The notes beneath the pieces are model-generated. The model saw nothing but the letters and a program-made list of their open reading frames with translations. It did no database searches and was not told the DNA's origin. Made by a program: the position numbers and the translations under genes. Below, one piece after another: positions 33,746-46,793 of a DNA stretch of 64,000 bases; positions within the stretch are counted from its first letter, which is position 1, and every line of letters starts with the position of its first letter. The DNA is from Lepidodermella squamata (lineage: Eukaryota > Gastrotricha), in contig JBLDXI010000015.1 of assembly GCA_047495785.1 (NCBI GenBank), positions 1,674,001-1,738,000 on the forward strand, given 5' to 3'.

Positions 33746-34800
33746 ATGTCCAATGGTCATAAGAAAATTATCTCTGTCATTGGGGCGACTGGTCAACAGG
33801 TGAATATCCTCAATTATTGCATATTATTCAATTCTCATTTTTTCTTGAAGGGAGGAGGCGTTGTTCGGGCTATTCTGGAGGATCCGGATAGTGAATTCAG
33901 AGCTCGAGCTTTAAGTCGAGATCCCAACTCTACTGCATCCATGGCCTTGGCTGAAAATGGGGTTGAAGTGGTCCAAGTCGATGTGAATCATGAAGATGCC
34001 CTCGCTGAGGCTATCAAAGGCTCGTATGGACTGTTTTGCGTCTCGTTCATCGACTGGGAAGACCCGGAGAAGGAAATTACTCAAATTCAATCAATGGCCA
34101 ATGCTGCGAGGTATGAATTCACGTTCCGTCAAGAGTTTATCAGGAAAATTTAGACAAATTGATTTCTAGGAAAGCTGGAATTAACCATGTTGTCTGGTCC
34201 ACCCTGGATGATACCTCTAAATTCCTCCCACTGAGTGATGACCGCATGCCGACGCTATACGGAAAATACAAGGTGCCTCTTTACGAAACAAAAGCCTCGT
34301 GCGATCCTCTGTTCTCAGACCTGCCGGTGAGCTACTTGGTGACATCGTGTTTTTGGGATAATTTCTACAACGGCAATTTCCCGATTCATCGCGACGCGGA
34401 TGGAAAATTAGTATCATCAATGCCTTTGGGAAAGGCCAGAATCCCTGGTATAGCTGTCGACGATATCGGCCGATGTGCCTATGAAATCTTTAAAGACCTA
34501 TCCTGGATTGGAAAGCGGATCGCGATTGCAAGTGAATTTATGACGTTTCCTGAGCATCTTGAGAAAATGTCAAAATTTATCGGGGAAGAAATAGCTTATC
34601 GCCCAGTTCCGTTTGACGATTTTCGAAACTACCCGTTTCCCGGCGCGGCTGATTTGGGGAATATGTTCCAGGTATGGCATGATTTCGCGGATGAAATCGG
34701 TGCGATTCGAGATCTGGAAGGATCGCGGAAGCTGAACCTTAAAATGATGAATTTTCAGCAATTTCTGGAGAAATACGGCAAAATTATCGAAATTCAATAG
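33746..34800 (+). CDS. nmral1-like: NmrA-like NAD(P)-binding protein
   Basis: Exons 33746-33799, 33851-34110 and 34170-34800; 945 nt, 314 residues, the normal size for NmrA/HSCARG proteins. Splicing out the first intron restores the dinucleotide-binding motif GATGQQGGGVVRAIL. RALSRDPNS and DDALAEAIKG-type stretches follow as in NMRAL1, then VVWSTLDD. The Tyr-x-x-x-Lys catalytic pair of active short-chain dehydrogenases is not evident, in line with NmrA proteins serving as redox sensors rather than enzymes. Cytosolic. Its place between channel genes seems incidental. Confidence 0.9.
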
Positions 34801-35243
34801 AGAACAAACATTCGCTGCTGGTTAACGACCGGAAGGATTCTCGATTTGAATCAAAATTGAAAAATAATTTGTGATGATCGCTCAACATTTCTATTGAACT
34901 ATATCAGGAGAACTAAAATAAAGTACCGTCATTGTACAGAACGTTAATTCGGTTACTAAAGGGCTGTTCTCTGTTCTATGACATGTTGATGTCTGGCGTA
35001 AAATGAGGGCCGCTCAAAAGCTAACCACGATAAACCGATTCACTAAGTTTCAGGTCATTTTGTAGTTGACACAAGACACAAGACCGTGGTCGATGTGTAT
35101 TTAGTGGATTCGACTGAAACGTACCATAGAGCAGGAAAAGGCACTTTCGACCTTCGTGATGACTAGCTAACAATCTGTTGGCGAACCAATCATCTTTGAA
35201 AGTTTGACGGAATTATCGCAACTATTCAAGCAAAACATTTAGT

Positions 35244-35325
35244 CGCTGCCAGTAGGATTTGAACCTACGCGCGGAGACCGCATCTGATTTCAAGTCAGAC
35301 CCCTTAACCACTCGGGCATAGCAGC
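35244..35325 (-). tRNA. tRNA-Ser (anticodon TGA)
   Basis: Intact 82-nt copy, opposite strand to the following Arg-Thr-Met genes. Confidence 0.95.
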
Positions 35326-35486
35326 TTCGTGAACCTTACGACAGAAGATGACATCTTGATAGGATTCCATGTCTTTCTCAAGTTGCCTTTACAGAGCAAA
35401 AATATATTATCGATTTGTTGGAATGCTCTCAGGCAGGAAAAGTCGTGGTCTCCTAGTAATTGCAGAGATGATCGACCTTTCATCTC

Positions 35487-35558
35487 GGCCTAGTGGCCTA
35501 ATGGTAAGGCTTCGGCCTCCGGAGCCGGAGATTGTGGGTTCGAGTCCCATCTGGGTCG
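35487..35558 (+). tRNA. tRNA-Arg (anticodon CCG)
   Basis: A 72-nt copy; one substitution at the D-to-anticodon-stem junction (GCTTCGGC instead of GCGTCGGC). Otherwise intact. Confidence 0.92.
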
Positions 35559-35627
35559 CTAACTTTTTTGTCATCGTAAAAACACTTGATATCCTTCGAA
35601 AATAAACAATTAACTCAGCTATCAGCC

Positions 35628-35699
35628 GGCTCAGTAGCTTAGTGGTAGAGCATCTGTCTTGTAAACAGAAGGTCGCGGGTTCGATCCCCGTCTGGGCCT
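35628..35699 (+). tRNA. tRNA-Thr (anticodon TGT)
   Basis: A 72-nt intact tRNA; acceptor GGCTCAG/CTGGGCC, anticodon loop CTTGTAA, T loop TTCGATC. Confidence 0.95.
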
Positions 35700-35778
35700 C
35701 GGCTTCTCTTTTTCCCCTAGCGTCAACCATTCGGCGTTCAATTAGGAAAAGAGGATAAGATCCAGGGTGAACACAAGC

Positions 35779-35852
35779 GCCTCCTTGGCTCAGTTGGCTA
35801 GAGCGCCAGTCTCATAATCTGGAGGTCGTGAGTTCGATCCTCACAGGGGGCA
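35779..35852 (+). tRNA. tRNA-Met (anticodon CAT, elongator type)
   Basis: Intact 74-nt copy, 79 bases after Thr. Confidence 0.95.
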
Positions 35853-35926
35853 GCTACATCTTTTTTGAGAATCAGGATCCTAATTCCAAACGACTGTCAC
35901 ATCTCAATCACGTCCCATGTTCATCC

Positions 35927-35975
35927 TCCCTGATGATTCCGCGTTCTCGCCGCGGGTTCGATTCCCGGTCCGGAA
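35927..35975 (+). pseudogene. tRNA-Glu pseudogene lacking the D arm
   Basis: A 49-nt remnant. The anticodon arm (TTCTCGC, anticodon CTC) and T arm survive, but the D arm and variable-region bases are deleted. The lesion differs from the Glu pseudogene at 28710, so the two decayed independently. Confidence 0.85.
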
Positions 35976-36045
35976 TTTTTTGTTATCGCTTTGTAGAAGA
36001 TCCAGGTTTCTCTCGAGTGTTTGCCATCAGATTTACTAGTATCCA

Positions 36046-36118
36046 GGTTCCGTAGTGTAGTGGTTATCACGTGTCCTTCACACGGAGAAGGTCGCGGGTT
36101 CGAACCCCGCCGGAACCT
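36046..36118 (+). tRNA. tRNA-Val (anticodon CAC), stem mismatch
   Basis: A 73-nt copy. One anticodon-stem base differs from the intact copies (GTGTCC instead of GTCTCC), giving a G-G mismatch. A and B boxes are intact. Confidence 0.85.
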
Positions 36119-36142
36119 CGTCGAACTTTTTTCCAACTTCTG

Positions 36143-36461
36143 GAGGGTGAGACTTTTTTCATCCGAAATCCAAAAATGTGACTGAAAACATCCGACATGC
36201 TTTTTAATATTTTCGAAAAATTACATTAAAAAACTGACTACTTTGATCGCCATAAATCTTTTAGCATACAATTCTTCCGGTTCAGGGGCCAAAATAGGGT
36301 GCATAAAATGGGTAGGTCCCTACAGGAAAATCGAATTCGGGAAAATCGAGAAAATCGATATTTTCATGTCGGATGATTTTAGTCACATTTTTGGATTTCG
36401 GATGAAACAAGACATGTGTCGGATAAAATAAGACATTTTGTTGGATGAAAAAGTTTTCCCC
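36143..36461. mobile_element. MITE-like foldback element in a tRNA spacer
   Basis: A 319-bp insertion between Val(CAC) and Ala that the same spacer at 45061-45133 lacks. The inner arms (about 36158-36200 and 36365-36408) are about 43-bp inverted repeats with very few mismatches. The ends are related in inverted orientation (GAGGGTGAGACTTTTTTC against GGGGGAAAACTTTTTC). CTTCTG occurs at both borders (36137-36142 and 36462-36467) as a likely 6-bp target duplication. No coding capacity. Confidence 0.75.
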
Positions 36462-36516
36462 CTTCTGAAAGGTTCCATTGTCATTAAAAGAGGATTTAGA
36501 TCCCTTGAGATCATCT

Positions 36517-36568
36517 GGGGATGTAGCTCAGTGGTAAGATGTCCCGGGTTCAAACCCCGGCATCTCCA
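36517..36568 (+). pseudogene. tRNA-Ala pseudogene lacking the anticodon arm
   Basis: A 52-nt remnant of Ala(TGC). Acceptor stem, T arm and most of the D arm are perfect, but 20 bases covering the anticodon arm are missing. Confidence 0.88.
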
Positions 36569-36633
36569 ATTTTTCCAACCACGAAACTGATAGGAAATCT
36601 CCATCTTCAAAGGCATGATCTCTAGTATGAACA

Positions 36634-36707
36634 GGTTCCGTTGTGTAGTGGTTCATCACGTCTGCTTTACACGCAGAAGGTCGCGGGTTCGAACCCCGCC
36701 GGAACCT
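36634..36707 (+). tRNA. tRNA-Val (anticodon TAC)
   Basis: Intact 74-nt copy, last of the run in this unit. Confidence 0.95.
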
Positions 36708-37221
36708 TCAATTTTGTTTTAATCGTTGAGTTATGTCTTGTCGTAAGCGTCGTTGAATATTCATGTCAGTTTCAAGGTGAAAGTTGGCAAGTGAAAAGTC
36801 ATTCGTTTTCGCCTCATTCACATGAAAAAGACCACTTTTTACCTTTAATCTTGAAAAAACATTTCGAATTTTCTTACGAACCCTACAACTCATCATAATG
36901 TTCACGCATCCTTCAACTTCGAGATCTTTAAATTTAAATTTTTAATTTTTAAATTTAAATTCAAACACTAACAAATTAACTCTTATCGACAGTATAATTC
37001 ATTCGATTTTCATCGAAATCTGCTGAAATCGGATAGGAGCTTGGAAAAATCGAAGGATAGAACTTTCCGATTTTGGCTTGGCAAAAATCGCCATGGTCAG
37101 ATTCGACGCAGATGAATCGCATCAGTTTATTTCATCAAATTCCGCTGAAATCGGAGCGAGAGCTGGCATTTTGAATAGTTTGAATAGATCCGACATCGTA
37201 ACTAAAGCCACAAAATGCTAT
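36708..37221. other. Unit spacer between Val(TAC) and Ser
   Basis: No gene. It contains an AT-only palindromic stretch near 36925-36962 and a segment (GCTGAAATCGGAGCGAG) shared with the equivalent spacer at 45.65 kb, confirming whole-unit duplication. Confidence 0.6.
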
Positions 37222-37303
37222 CGCTGCCAGTAGGATTTGAACCTACGCGCGGAGACCGCATCTGATTTCAAGTCAGACCCCTTAACCACTCGGGCATAGC
37301 AGC
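37222..37303 (-). tRNA. tRNA-Ser (anticodon TGA)
   Basis: Intact 82-nt copy, starting another unit. Confidence 0.95.
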
Positions 37304-37471
37304 TTGGTGGCTAACAAGTTGATAGCTCGTTTGATATTTGAATCGAAAGCTTTAGACGGAAAACGTCCCAGCTTGTATTCAGGGCGATTCATTACTTGGG
37401 AACAATGATATCGGATGCCGATTGAAACCGTTTATTATTGGGAATAATTCAATCATATAGGTTTGTAACCT

Positions 37472-37543
37472 GGCCCAGTGGCCTAATGGCAAGGCGTCGG
37501 CCTCCGGAGCCGGAGATTGTGGGTTCGAGTCCCATCTGGGTCG
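37472..37543 (+). tRNA. tRNA-Arg (anticodon CCG)
   Basis: Intact 72-nt copy with a single D-loop variant (ATGGCAAG). Confidence 0.94.
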
Positions 37544-37622
37544 CAACTTTTTCATTAAATTCATTTTCATTGAAAAACTCGGTTCAGCAGGAAAAATGTA
37601 TTGAATTACTCAGCTTTCAGCC

Positions 37623-37694
37623 GGCTCAGTAGCTTAGTGGTAGAGCATCTGTCTTGTAAACAGAAGGTCACGGGTTCGATCCCCGTCTGGGCCT
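37623..37694 (+). tRNA. tRNA-Thr (anticodon TGT)
   Basis: Intact 72-nt copy; acceptor GGCTCAG/CTGGGCC. Confidence 0.95.
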
Positions 37695-37769
37695 TGGCTC
37701 CTGTTTTCCCCTACTAATCAATCGTTACTCAATTAGAACATGAGAATAGGATCTATAGTTACCACAAGC

Positions 37770-37843
37770 GCCTCCTTGGCTCAGTTGGCTAGAGCGCCAG
37801 TCTCATAATCTGGAGGTCGTGAGTTCGATCCTCACAGGGGGCA
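37770..37843 (+). tRNA. tRNA-Met (anticodon CAT, elongator type)
   Basis: Intact 74-nt copy. The unit ends here; no Glu, Val or Ala members follow. Confidence 0.95.
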
Positions 37844-38043
37844 GCTTCCATTTTTTCAGCCCTGGAAAACGTCTAACCGTCCATTGGCATCTCCAGTAAA
37901 ATTGCACTGGTGAACCTGTGTTTTTGCAATTATTATTTCATTCGCAATTATTCGAAGACCGCTACAATGTCATTTATACTCCTGCCTGCTGCGCCATATA
38001 GATGCTGCACAATTCGCCTAATCTCTGCCGAGTTCATCGCAGT

Positions 38044-38101
38044 CATAGATAAAGGTTATTTATGATTTTTATCTATGATCTATGATTAACCTTTATCTAT
38101 G
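38044..38101. repeat. Short perfect hairpin
   Basis: CATAGATAAAGGTTA (38044-38058) and its exact reverse complement (38087-38101) enclose a 28-base loop that itself contains ATCTATGATCTATGAT repeats. It lies about 240 bases upstream of channel paralog 3. Confidence 0.75.
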
Positions 38102-38343
38102 ATCGCAGTATTCAAATTTCAAACTTTCGTTTTGCAAACACAAGACTAATTAAAGCTGATTCACCACCTCTGTAAAGCTGACGTCTGTAAACTCTAACTT
38201 TTTATTGCTTATTTGTTTCACTTTGCCATCCAATATTTCACAGGAAATTTGCTAAAGCCGCCAACCAACAAGCCTAACGGCAACAAATGTCGCGAATTTG
38301 ATTTGAATTAAAGCCACAATATAAACTGGATTAGAGATACGAC

Positions 38344-39649
38344 ATGAATCTAATGGGCGGTATGGCTGTGTTTCTCTATTTCTTCGTGCATTTCATCCTC
38401 GCTATATTCGGCGAATCTTCAATGGAGGAACGGTTAGCTAATGGGAAAGCGGTGATAATGACGCAACAGGACTTGGTCGACTACTGCGGCCTATCGACTG
38501 AGGTCCCTAATTCGAGGCGCATTTTCGACAAGAAAGATACAGGCTCGCAGGCTCTTCGCGTCGAATTCATCCTCGACCGCTTCGTGGGCATTGATGACCG
38601 GGCCGAGATGTTCGCGGTCAGCGGGAATCTTCACTTCAAATGGAAGGATACTTGCATATCGGAGGATCTATACAAACTGAACAACTTTACATCAGGTGGA
38701 ATGCCTGGTGGTACAAGAGTGTTTGCCAAGGACTGGCAAGAAATGTTCCATCCTCGGGTCAGACTGAGGAACAGCGTCAAAGATTCAGGTATGTAATTGA
38801 GCGGTACCGATTCCTGTTTTTTATTCAGCTCTATAGCTATGGTAACCGATTTCAACATATACATGGCAATGGCGGCCGTGAATCTTGCTCCTCCGAACCA
38901 AGTTAGAATCGAAACGGCTTGGACATTCTACGGACGATTCGAGACAACGTGTAGTTTAGTGCTAGGAGAATTCCCGTTCGATACCCAGAGCTGCTCTTTG
39001 GAGTTCATCAGCCACAGTGAGTTAGTGAATTTCACAGAAGCATCTCTAAGCGTTGGTTTCATGGGATCACAGGTAAATTTGGGTTATTTCAAACTGATTC
39101 ATTTTCAAGTGTATTTTTCCTCAGCCTGTCAGTGAGAATTCAGCTTGGACTATGAAAAGCTCGTCTCATAAGGTTATCTTCTCTCAGGCCAGTCCACCAA
39201 GTCCTACCCAAGTTATGTTCCATTTCGATTTCAAACGTCGGCCATCTTACTACGTTTACAACATGCTGCTACCGTGCTTTGTCTTGACCATTCTAGATCT
39301 GCTCGCATTTCTGCTGCCAGGTAAAGAGGTGGATAGGTCAACATACTCGATGACGGTTTTGTTAGCCCTGGTCTTCATGTTGAGTCTTGTTTTAGCTAAT
39401 ATTCCAATGACACCTCAGCGAATCTTTTTGACTTATTACATTTTGATTGAATGCCTGCTATGCACGATTTGTACTGTTGAAAGTCTGCTGCTCTGCTTCT
39501 TTGTACGTGCGAACCCTAAAATTGCTAAGCGTAAATGTGCTGGATCAATCCCTGTGCATCGAGTGATTGATATCATAGCTTTTCTCATGATTTTCGCTGT
39601 TTTCATCATTATCAATGTTCAAGCAATCGCTTTATCTATCGACGATTGA
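38344..39649 (+). CDS. Cys-loop ligand-gated ion channel subunit, paralog 3
   Basis: Exons 38344-38788, 38837-39072 and 39125-39649; 401 residues. Signal peptide, LVDYCGLSTEVPN signature, WKDTC, Cys-loop CSLVLGEFPFDTQSC. M1 begins RRPSYYVYNMLLPC, pre-M2 segment GKEVDRST, M2 YSMTVLLALVFMLSLVLA. The M3-M4 loop is about 18 residues (RANPKIAKRKCAGSIPVH). Third of five paralogs, separated from paralogs 1-2 by the NmrA-like gene and two tRNA units. It converges on the aminotransferase gene with a 99-base gap. Confidence 0.88.
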
Positions 39650-39748
39650 ATCTGTAACTTGTCGACTTTATTGTCTTGATAATCACTCTATGATACAAAT
39701 TGAATAAATCAAAGGTTGCGACGAAACATTGTCCGATTGGCCAAGCTT

Positions 39749-41737
<1,989 letters not shown>

Positions 41738-42943
41738 CTTCTCTCATCAAAGTGCAAATGGAACGGTGAAACGTTTTGCGAAAATTGATCCAAAAGCTAA
41801 GATAACCGAAATTAAAAATGGAAAAGCGCAGAGTTATAAGTCTCGAATTTGACATTAAATACCCAAGATTTCTCGCGGTACTATAGATAAGAATTTTTCT
41901 AGATGTTACGAGATTTTCGGTAATTAAACTGACCGGTTCGCAGTTTTATCGCCTATCAGTGCGCGGTGGAAAATGATAAGCTTGCGAGTGCGCGCCCGCT
42001 TTTGCGCGCAAATAAAAGCGCGCTCAAAGATAGCGCGAAATAGCGTTATCTGCTTATCTGTATTTGTCGCTGTCGCTAACAAATATCCGCGCTTTGTTTG
42101 TTACCGAATTTCGCGCAATAGAGGGACACAGGTATCACCTCGCAGAAAGTTCTGGAATAGAGGCCGGCGTCCTAAACTAGGCCATATCTCATAACTATGT
42201 GTTATTATTAAAAATGTTCAGCAGACTAATTAATTAGTCGCGCTTATACCTATACTACCAGAAGTCATTTAGGTGATGTGATTTATATTGAAATATTAGA
42301 AATATTTGAGGAAGAGAAAGAGAATGAGAGACAAGCTCCATGGGTTGTTGCATCATGCAAAAATGGCAATCGCCCAGGCTATAGGTTATGAATGAAGCCA
42401 TAAATTTGAGATAATTCTGGCTGTTAGTTAACAGAGATGAACATCGTGAAAACATTAAATTGGAAGTCTTGGTTTATTTTTTCAATTTTCAAAAAATGAT
42501 CGAGGAATCGGTTCTACGACTATCGACAGCGTCGATATAGATTGCGACAACTCCGCACGGAAAAATCCGCAAAATGAATATAAAATTAATTAATTCATAT
42601 TTTTGGAAACATTAACTCCGCAAGAGCCACATTTATTCAAAATAATAATACAAATAATTAAAATAAATTTGCGCAACATCCTGAAAAATGTATTTAGCAA
42701 ATAAATTATGGCACATTTTTATTTCTGGGTTTGATTTTTTATTTTTTTTTATGTTTTTGGAAAATTGGGGAATTTGCACGGAATTTTTTGGAAACCTGCG
42801 GATGATTTATTATATTTTTATTTACCTGAATTAAATGGCGAATCATGCGTGAAGTCTTTTGATATAGATGCGTCTTTTCACTGTTTCTAAAGCCTGCGTT
42901 GCTGATAAAATTATTCAATGAAAGCGCATCATGTCTCACCATA
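41738..42943. other. Intergenic region, divergent promoters
   Basis: Upstream DNA shared by the minus-strand aminotransferase and the plus-strand glycosyltransferase. It has a cluster of alternating CG steps (about 41980-42020, e.g. GCGCGCAAATAAAAGCGCGC) followed by AT-rich DNA with T runs. No gene seen. Confidence 0.5.
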
Positions 42944-44431
42944 ATGAAAATACTGCGAAAATCTGGCATAGCAATCGTATTCTTACTAACCCTCGTGATA
43001 GTATTGTTTAAAATTCTTAATTTGTCCGATAATTATACTGCATCGAAAGGTGATGCGGGAAATGATCACCTGCCATTCCAAAATGTCGAAGAATTACGCG
43101 GACGAGCTGACGCTGTCGCCAAAGAAATCGCTGAATTTTTCAACAATTTAGCAACCCAATTCAAAAATGACAAAAATCTGAAATTTGTCACTTCAAATTG
43201 CAATCTACCGCCTGGTCTCGGTTGCTACGACCAGTTTTACCCAGCGTTGCGTAACAAAGCTGTTATCGGGTGTTTGCTGAGGTCGACAAAATGCGGTGGT
43301 TTAGGCGATCGACTTCGTGGCACCGTGACGGCTCTTTACCTAGCCATTGCGAGCGGTCGACTTTTCGCTATCGACTGGAAACAGCCAAGATTCAGTGATT
43401 ACTTCTTGATCAACAACGGTCATGTGTCAATAAATTTTACCGAAGAATTGTCGAAAATTCAACCAAGCGGAACGAAATGGCTTCTTCATCGCGATGATTT
43501 GTCGAAAAGCGAATTTTTATCAGAATTTTTAAGGCAAGATTTTCTCGCGGCTAATGAACAATTTAGTCACCTAGCTGTAATGTCGAACCGGTACTCTGGG
43601 TTGGATACAATTTTCGAAAATAAGGAACTGGCTGATAGATTGAAAATCGTGATTCCGAGGTTTTTCGACGGAAATAGCGATTTTCGAATCGCGATTTCAG
43701 CCGCTTATCGGTTCATTTTTCAATCGCCAACTTCAAGGCTGGATCAAATGGCTCGAGAGATGATCAATGAATTAGTTGGACCTACAAATTGGCTTGAATC
43801 TTACAAAATCGGTGTACAAATTCGAACTTCAGGTAGGATTCAAGTTATTGATATTTATGCTAATTTTGACTTATTTTGACTAGTTTATGAGGGAAAAAAT
43901 TCGAGTTTTCAAAAGCAGTCTGAATGCTTTTCGGTTGAGCTAAATCAAGCGATACTGTCGGTTCGAAAAACTAGACAACGGAATATCTTGATTTTCTTAA
44001 CAAGCGATGACGATAGAGCAAAAGCTGTATTATCAGCCCGAATATCAGATTCCAAGGTTATCCTGTTCAGTTCTTCTGATTCGACCCGATATAATCTAAC
44101 TTTCAAACATTCCGATAAGGATGGAATATCAAGTGATGGTGATTGGCTGAGAGATTCGAGAACTTTTTTGGACTTTTGGCTGCTGAGCCGAATGGATTTG
44201 TTGATAATCAGCCGAAGCGGTTACGGCGAGGCAGCTGCTCGTATGGCTTTGGTAACAACTAGGCGGGAAAGATGTGATAAAGCGAGTGATACTGAAAGAT
44301 CGTGCAAGAATTATGGATGCTTTTTTGAAGATTTCAATGTTGGGGAAATGAGTAGAACTCAACTAGATGATAGCCATTATCAGGATGGAATAATTTCTCA
44401 GCCTAACGAGGACATATTTGACGTGTTATGA
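42944..44431 (+). CDS. Fucosyltransferase-like glycosyltransferase, type II membrane protein
   Basis: Exons 42944-43832 and 43884-44431; 1437 nt, 478 residues. The ATG at 42944 places one hydrophobic helix (IAIVFLLTLVIVLFKIL) right after a basic start, the layout of Golgi glycosyltransferases. The luminal part has CGGLGDRLRGTVTALYLAI and GRLFAIDWKQP, resembling the G-x-G-(D/N)-R-L donor-binding motif of the fucosyltransferase superfamily (GT23/GT37/GT68, NodZ). IGVQIRTSG matches the H-x-R-T/D position with His replaced, and LLIISRSGYGEAAARMAL matches the conserved S-x-S-G-(F/Y)-G-x-x-A motif. Linkage and acceptor unknown. Confidence 0.72.
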
Positions 44432-44607
44432 TCAATGCCTTTAATAAAAGAGAATGACAGTAAAAAGGCTATTTCTTATTAATTAAATAAATTATAAAGA
44501 AAATCGCTGATGATTTATAGGCTAATATTTCAACCTAGCCAGCTGGGCGAGTTCATTTGCAAGCGGCGATAATTTATTAGGCTATATTGTAAGCCGTATT
44601 TCAGCGA

Positions 44608-44680
44608 GACTCCGTAGCTCAATTGGCAGAGCGTCTGACTCCAGATCAGAAGGTTGCGTGTTCAAGTCACGTCGGGGTCA
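44608..44680 (+). tRNA. tRNA-Trp (anticodon CCA)
   Basis: Intact 73-nt copy with normal T loop TTCAAGT, unlike the copy at 18731. Confidence 0.95.
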
Positions 44681-44826
44681 CAGCCTTTTGCCAAGATGCA
44701 AGAACTATTTTCGAATTTTTTGAAATAGCTCAATGCTTCGGCGTTTCAGTTCTTCTTAGCTATTCTTTGTCAGTTGTTTGTTATTACAACCACACGGAGG
44801 CATCAGAATCTGATGAGTTCACGAGC

Positions 44827-44900
44827 GCCTCCTTGGCTCAGTTGGCTAGAGCGCCAGTCTCATAATCTGGAGGTCGTGAGTTCGATCCTCACAGGGGGCA
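44827..44900 (+). tRNA. tRNA-Met (anticodon CAT, elongator type)
   Basis: Intact 74-nt copy; the Glu member normally following it is absent here. Confidence 0.95.
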
Positions 44901-44987
44901 GCTTCCATTTTATAACTATGGGATCTTGATTCTCTTGGCTTGAGAAGAATCATTCATTCGTACGTTGCTAGAGCAATCTAATACCCA

Positions 44988-45060
44988 GGTTCCGTAGTGT
45001 AGTGGTTATCACGTCTCCTTCACACGGAGAAGGTCGCGGGTTCGAACCCCGCCGGAACCT
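44988..45060 (+). tRNA. tRNA-Val (anticodon CAC)
   Basis: Intact 73-nt copy with fully paired anticodon stem. Confidence 0.95.
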
Positions 45061-45133
45061 CGTTGAACATTTTTCCAACTTCAAAAAGGTCCCATTACCA
45101 TTAAAAGAGGATGAGTGTCTTCTGAAATCATGT

Positions 45134-45205
45134 GGGGATGTAGCTCAGTGGTAGAGCGCTTGCTTTGCATGTAAGATGTCCCGGGTTCAAACCCCGGCAT
45201 CTCCA
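45134..45205 (+). tRNA. tRNA-Ala (anticodon TGC)
   Basis: Intact 72-nt copy; the 73-base spacer before it lacks the foldback element found at 36.1 kb. Confidence 0.95.
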
Positions 45206-45274
45206 ATTTTTAAAACATTAAAATATAGACATTATCCAATGTCAAAAATCGAAATATGATATCCAGTATGAACA

Positions 45275-45348
45275 GGTTCCGTTGTGTAGTGGTTCATCAC
45301 GTCTGCTTTACACGCAGAAGGTCGCGGGTTCGAACCCCGCCGGAACCT
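45275..45348 (+). tRNA. tRNA-Val (anticodon TAC)
   Basis: Intact 74-nt copy, same as 36634-36707. Confidence 0.95.
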
Positions 45349-45808
45349 TCAATTTTATGTTGAGCTACCGCTAATGTTAGCGTTTTTATTACAGTAAACA
45401 ACCTCAAGTCGTCTTTGGCTAGCAAGGAGCAAGGGATAGCATTCCAAGGTCCGAAGAAAGTTAGAATTAGGGTCTCAATTACGGTATAGCTTCCATTTTT
45501 GCAAGTTGTTTGTTGAATGTTGGGCCTATAGTTATAGCGAGACCCAAGTCATTTGCCCAGCTATATCTCATGTGCGCTCAGTCATTCAAAAGAAATCGGA
45601 AAAATAGCAATCAAAAAGTAAGATCACTTATCATGGGAAGTTTCACCTAATTCGGCTGAAATCGGAGCGAGTTCTAGCATTTGGAATAGTTAAAACTTTG
45701 TCAATTTGGCGAAAATCGTCACGATTGGCTCATGGTTACTAGACTAGATCAGGTTGTCATGCTGGGTCCGACAGATGAATCCTCGCTACCATAACCATAA
45801 AATGCTAT
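45349..45808. other. Unit spacer between Val(TAC) and Ser
   Basis: No gene; partly similar to 36708-37221. Confidence 0.6.
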
Positions 45809-45890
45809 CGCTGCCAGTAGGATTTGAACCTACGCGCGGAGACCGCATCTGATTTCAAGTCAGACCCCTTAACCACTCGGGCATAGCAGC
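45809..45890 (-). tRNA. tRNA-Ser (anticodon TGA)
   Basis: Intact 82-nt copy on the opposite strand to its block. Confidence 0.95.
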
Positions 45891-46130
45891 TTGGTGTTTT
45901 CGAAGTCAAGCATTTTCGATGACAAATTCTCCGCCAAATCTTGTCTTTACGCTTGATGCTACATTCTTCCATGGGCGATAATAACTGCAATCTATGAAAC
46001 ATGAAATAAGTAATGTGTGAAAAGGCCTGCGAACTCTGCGAAGTCGGCACCTCACGAGTCCTCGAAAAATAAACAGTCTCATCAAACGTCAACCGATGAA
46101 AATGACTCATTTATTCACGCTTTTTACATC

Positions 46131-46202
46131 GGCCTAGTGGCCTAATGGTAAGGCGTCGGCCTCCGGAGCCGGAGATTGTGGGTTCGAGTCCCATCTGGGT
46201 CG
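46131..46202 (+). tRNA. tRNA-Arg (anticodon CCG)
   Basis: Intact 72-nt copy; acceptor GGCCTAG/CTGGGTC. Confidence 0.95.
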
Positions 46203-46279
46203 CAACTTTTTCATTATCTTGAATCAAAAGAATTCATTGTTCAGCAAGAAAATTGTATTGAACTACTCAGCTTTCAGCC

Positions 46280-46351
46280 GGCTCAGTAGCTTAGTGGTAG
46301 AGCATCTGTCTTGTAAACAGAAGGTCGCGGGTTCGATCCCCGTCTGGGCCT
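46280..46351 (+). tRNA. tRNA-Thr (anticodon TGT)
   Basis: Intact 72-nt copy, identical in body to 35628-35699. Confidence 0.95.
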
Positions 46352-46437
46352 CGGCTGCTATTTTTCCCCAGCTTTGATAAATAGATAGTTCAATGTTCAA
46401 TTAGGAAGTCAGAATAGGATCCAGGGTGACCACAAGC

Positions 46438-46511
46438 GCCTCCTTGGCTCAGTTGGCTAGAGCGCCAGTCTCATAATCTGGAGGTCGTGAGTTCGATCCT
46501 CACAGGGGGCA
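46438..46511 (+). tRNA. tRNA-Met (anticodon CAT, elongator type)
   Basis: Intact 74-nt copy closing the longest tRNA run (nine genes, 44608-46511). Confidence 0.95.
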
Positions 46512-46793
46512 GCTTCCATTTTTTCGGCCTTTTCTCGTACCTATTCATTTCAAAATTCTGAAACTGGGTTCTAGTGGTATGACTGTTCATGGTTGACTGA
46601 CCGAGGGATCTCATGTTTGACGAATAACAAGCGTTAGGAAAAATCCGAGTTATTATGCATATTTAGGTAACTTTACACTATGTATTACTATGCACTAGGC
46701 AAAGTACTGGATATTTGGTTTGGTAGCCATGAAACTACTTTATTACCGGTTGTAGGTTGCACGCTCAAGAAACAGAAAGAAACTCAAAAAGTA

